Positions 60,541 through 64,000 of a stretch of DNA of 64,000 nt are shown one piece after another. The stretch's first letter is position 1; every line of letters starts with the position of its first letter. The notes beneath the pieces were generated by a model. That model was not told the DNA's origin and made no database searches. It saw nothing but the letters and a program-made list of their open reading frames with translations. The stretch lies in contig JARBJD010000007.1 of the NCBI GenBank assembly GCA_033064195.1, positions 310,001 through 374,000 of the forward strand, read 5' to 3'. This stretch comes from Blattamonas nauphoetae. Its lineage: Eukaryota > Preaxostyla > Oxymonadida. The position numbers and the translations under genes were made by a program.

Positions 60541-62741
60541 TCAACCAGATGTGAGGATGAACGATCCAATCAAAACGTTGAAAACAATCCAGCTGACTCC
60601 TTTCACACACAGCTGAGGAGCATAAACAGACCAAAGCCATGGATGTAATGAGTTAGTCACCAAAAAGATGAGAAGAAGGACGTTATGAAGAGACATGAGC
60701 AAGGCAGCGAATGTCACAGTTGGAGTTGATGATGAATGCTGTGCTTTTCGTGCGTTGTGCTGATTGATCCATCTGAGTTGAGGAATAAAGACCGGAACAA
60801 AAAGGGCGAGATGGGTGAAGAAATTGAGGAAGCAGGTGAGTGCAGAGAGGATGGTGATGACGGGGTGGTTGATGGGATCGAAATGCCAATCAAAGACGAA
60901 GCCAGAAGCGAGGTCGATTGCCCCAAAATGGTTGTGGTGACCAGTTGCGAAGAATGACAAGTGCATCGACGAGAGCCAGAGGAGAGTATGCAAGATGGTC
61001 ACTTGGGTGGTCGGCAGCTTTTGGGAAGCGATGTACGAATGGAGGAAGAACGTGATGGACTGAGTTGCTGCGAGAGTGAGGAGAGCGAGACAGAATCCCA
61101 CTTGCAGTTCCTCGGTCATGACAAAGAGAAGAGGAACAATGACAAAGAGAGAATAGAGGGACGAGAACGATGATGGTTCATGCTTGACGACAAGTAGAAG
61201 AATGATCACAATAAATAGAACAGCAAAAATGACGCGCGGGATAAATGAGTAGAAGGGTGATTGTGGGATGACCAGCTCGCCCTTCACAACAAAGCGATGA
61301 ATGCCGATCAGCACAACAAACACGATGAACAATCGATGCAGCAATGTATCCACTCTGTTTCGCTGTTTTGTGGTGATCGTGAGAACCGATGACTCAGTTT
61401 CGGTGGAGTTCGTGATGGAGAAGGAAGAGTTGAACAAAAATGTGACGAAACCAACGGCGATGGTGACTGTTGCGAGGTTCAGGACGACAAATATCAATCG
61501 CCAGATCAGAGAGCGAGGGATTGTGGAAGAGATGAGAACAGAGAACGGGTATACAACTGGTGGATTGTGTGGATGAAAACCAGTGAGATGGAGCTGGAGG
61601 GAGATAAACACAAGAGTGAGGACAGAAGGAATGAGCGAGAAGATGAGCACAGCGTTTGAGAGAGGAACGGTCGTTGTCGCCTCTTTCTGTTTTGATGTCA
61701 TACGCAGCAGTGAACGAAGTGACACTGTTATCGGCACCTCCTCTTGACGAGACTTCATTCGCGATGTGTAAAAGATGAAAACCGATGTGACCAGCACGAG
61801 AACAGTTAGGACGATGGAAAAGAAGAAATGCATGTATTGTTCACAGATGATGAATGACGATGTTAACAGAGAGATCACAAAGAACAGAGAAACCAAGAAG
61901 AGGATGATTGATGTACAGTTGATCTTTGTCATTGATCCTCGGAGAAAGTCCGCAGCTTTTGAGATGAAGTTGTCAAATGGTTTGTTGATGAGAAGAGATG
62001 AGAGACACAAGAGAAGCAGTGTCAGTCCAAACACTGTATGCGACTCACCGAGATGATGGTACACCGTTTGAATCACCGAATTGGCAGGAATCACATCTCT
62101 CATTTGGCTATGGAAAAGCGTCTCCAGCCCAAACACGATGAACGAGAGTGTGAGTGCACAAAGAACAAGGCCGATTGTACTCTTCACGCGTCGTGACACT
62201 GGACGATCGGTCTGGCTGGAGCAGAAGGAGATCAAAATCACCAGAATCGAGAGTGTCGCGCTGATGATAAGTCCCAGTCCTTCCAACATCAGTGTTGGGT
62301 CCGTCGTTTCCCAGTTGGCATAAACAAAACGCTGAGTTTCGTGCAGAAAAGTGTTCGTGGAATTAACAACCTGAGCAAGTTCGTGAAGCTGGGTGGATGT
62401 CAGCATAGGCAGATGCTGTGGAGAGACTGACGTGGAAGGGTGAGAGAGAAGAGATGTGATGATTTCGTCGATACCATCAATCGCTTCTTCGCACTGGCTC
62501 ACAATCTGCCCTTTTGCCACTGCTGCCGAGAACCCATTTCCGAGTTCCACAACGCATGAGAAGAAATCTCTCCATTGCACAAGGTTTTGATGCTGGGCTT
62601 CCAAAACTCGAAGTAACAAAACGGTTGTTTGGTTCATTTTTTCCTCATCACTCATTTTGTCGATAAAACCGTTGATGTCAGCCTCACTCACAAGAGACGC
62701 AGGGAGCTTTCTGTTGTCTAGCTTCTCGACGAGTGATGGAG
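60541..62741 (-). pseudogene. PIGO: truncated PIG-O copy (inverted), copy D
   Basis: Reverse-oriented duplicate of the PIG-O membrane half, with an uninterrupted frame of 716 codons (60541-62691; the first in-frame ATG is at MSDEEKMNQ). It lacks the catalytic domain. The poly-A run is six long, as in the full gene. It abuts gene X at 62742, the mirror image of the 56380/56381 junction. It could still make a membrane protein if transcribed, but no promoter is evident. Confidence 0.85.
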
Positions 62742-62977
62742 GTACAACGAGCAGATGAGGTATTTTCTTTCATTCTCCAACCTTTTTGTAGCTCGCAGTC
62801 ACCTCTTCGCGTTTTGCAACAAATCTGTCTGGTGTGCTGATGATTCACAATGCTCCTGTTTCCGTTGTTCCTGCGAATGTGACCCTCCAGCGGGATGCAT
62901 CTGGTATTACCGTTGAACTTGAAATCAGAGCAGAAAAGAAGGAGTGTTCAAATGCGTTGATAGTTCCGTTCAAGTAG
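62742..62977 (+). pseudogene. 3'-terminal fragment of unknown gene X (copy 2)
   Basis: Exon end 62742-62759, intron 62760-62791 (32 bp) and last exon 62792-62977 with a TAG stop; same content as 56145-56380. It lies 140 bp upstream of SUMO E on the same strand. This suggests that an intact X-SUMO gene pair exists elsewhere in the genome. Confidence 0.6.
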
Positions 62978-63116
62978 TTCATCACACATTATCAGTCATA
63001 CACAGGAAGATATTATCTGAAAACGTTGGAATAGTGACCAATCAACTCATAATTTGTCGGGAGAAAGGATTGAGATGTGGAAGATCAAAAGAACCCTTAA
63101 CCTACAAAGCAAGAAA

Positions 63117-63607
63117 ATGGCAGATTCTCAAGCAGATAAAGGAATTCACTTGAATGTGAAAGTGCGCAGCGCAACAGGAGGTATGCTCCCTGAACTTTTC
63201 ATTTTCCAACACGAATCCTATTCTCTTCATTTCTCCTCTCTTCTCGACTCATCTTTGCGCATTTTTTTCTTGGACTACAGAGGAAGTCTACTTCAAAATC
63301 AAGAAAAACACAGCTCTAAAGAAACTGATGGATGCATACTGCACACGAGAAAACCTGATTCCAGCATCAGTCCGATTTATGTATGTTTCGTTTTCATCCT
63401 TCAAATCGTTCGAATTTCTTTGGGAATAAATTTATCTCAGGTTTGACGGGAACAGATTGAAGCCAACAGATACTCCCGAAAAGGTTTACCATATTTTCTA
63501 TGCATTGTGATTCTTACTTGTCGATTTCCGAACTCTCAATTTTACAGCTGGATATGGAAGATGGAGACATGATTGATGCCTCTGTTGAACAGACTGGTGG
63601 ATTCTAA
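63117..63607 (+). CDS. SUMO: SUMO copy E
   Basis: Plus-strand SUMO, four exons, intact frame. It has the X context upstream and the alpha side of the spacer downstream, the fourth possible flank combination. Confidence 0.88.
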
Positions 63608-64000
63608 ATCTTGCTTTCCATCCATTTCTCATCAATCTTTATTTGATTCAATGTTTCGATGTTCAAAGCCCATGAACGCGTTCTTTGTGTCCTTGAAATC
63701 TCACTTTAATGCCTCTTGTGCGCGATCAACAGTGTTTCACGGTCCATTGCATCATATCGTGTGCAATCCTACATCCGTCAAATTCCTGCAGATGAAATGA
63801 ACTGTGAGATGTCTTCACTCGCTCTCACCAACTCGGTCCAAATCGCAGCATCACTTACAATTGAGGTTGTACTGTCATGACTTGAAGTACCTCTTTGATG
63901 GAGGTCTGTTTCCCTATTACAATTGTCTCACTGTTCAATCCATTCTCAGAAACGCCACATCACAATATCATCATCACAAATCAACCCACCTCCCATTGGA
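63608..64000 (+). repeat. spacer after SUMO E (partial, cut by window end)
   Basis: First 393 bp of the 578-bp spacer, in the same orientation as after SUMO A but carrying the variants of the C-D spacer. If the pattern continues, a minus-strand SUMO should lie just beyond the window. Confidence 0.8.

Larger units (their letters stand above)
55517..63607. repeat. large palindrome: two 3.75-kb arms around a 578-bp centre
   Basis: Left arm 55517-59270 (SUMO B, X, truncated PIG-O, SUMO C) and right arm 59849-63607 (SUMO D, truncated PIG-O, X, SUMO E) are reverse complements, differing by a few homopolymer indels and substitutions. The centre is the inverted spacer. The arms are themselves bounded by inverted SUMO copies. 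Confidence 0.85.

Noticed and set aside
54448-63607. Transposon explanation for the SUMO/PIG-O copies
   Set aside because: No transposase, integrase or reverse transcriptase frame, no short terminal inverted repeats, and SUMO introns are kept in all copies, so neither a DNA transposon nor retroposition of mRNA is supported.

Overview
This window is nuclear DNA from a flagellated unicellular eukaryote. Genes are tightly packed on both strands and mostly carry introns. About thirty introns can be placed by eye, and many are only 29-60 bp long, with GTATG-, GTCTG- or GTTTG-type donors and an AG acceptor. Eukaryotic marker genes include a Nup214-like nucleoporin, a SET1/KMT2-type SET domain, the GINS subunit PSF2, cofilin, an Aurora-like kinase, a TUG/ASPSCR1 UBX protein, SEC12/PREB, PIG-O and SUMO. 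Two axonemal genes (DRC10/IQCD and dynein light chain DNAL1/LC1) show that motile flagella are built. TAA, TAG and TGA all act as stops. A bacterial-type Fe-S serine dehydratase and the short-intron style would suit an anaerobic excavate such as an oxymonad (Preaxostyla), but this placement is an inference.

Layout. 0.3-6.7 kb: Nup214-like FG nucleoporin with a recently copied FG block. 6.9-12.4 kb: a single gene joining an STE20-type kinase to a SET1-type methyltransferase. 12.6-13.3 kb: a membrane protein resembling bacterial DUF6064. 13.6-18.6 kb: a vWA / coiled-coil / transmembrane / fibre-repeat protein. 18.8-23.5 kb: a large Ser/Pro/Gln-rich protein. 23.8-33.8 kb: cofilin, PSF2, an ARM-like protein, DRC10, a coiled-coil protein, TUG and Aurora. 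34-41.9 kb: a second vWA protein, SEC12, serine dehydratase and unknowns. 42-50.2 kb: an IKS1-like kinase, an unknown, DNAL1 and an ARM/importin-alpha-like protein. 50.3-54.2 kb: full-length PIG-O.

The last 10 kb (54.4-64 kb) is a segmental-duplication maze. It holds five SUMO genes in alternating orientation, two truncated PIG-O copies, two copies of the 3' end of an unknown gene (called X here) and a 578-bp spacer that occurs in both orientations. Arms at 55517-59270 and 59849-63607 form a near-perfect palindrome around the central spacer. The SUMO copies carry both upstream contexts (PIG-O or X) combined with both downstream contexts, as expected if inverted SUMO repeats recombine and flip the DNA between them. 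Assembly error must be excluded.

The strongest candidates for new biology are the kinase-SET fusion and this SUMO flip array. No virus-like element, transposon, CRISPR array, rRNA or tRNA was recognised. All boundaries were read by eye; intron positions are given where the frame and family alignment agree.
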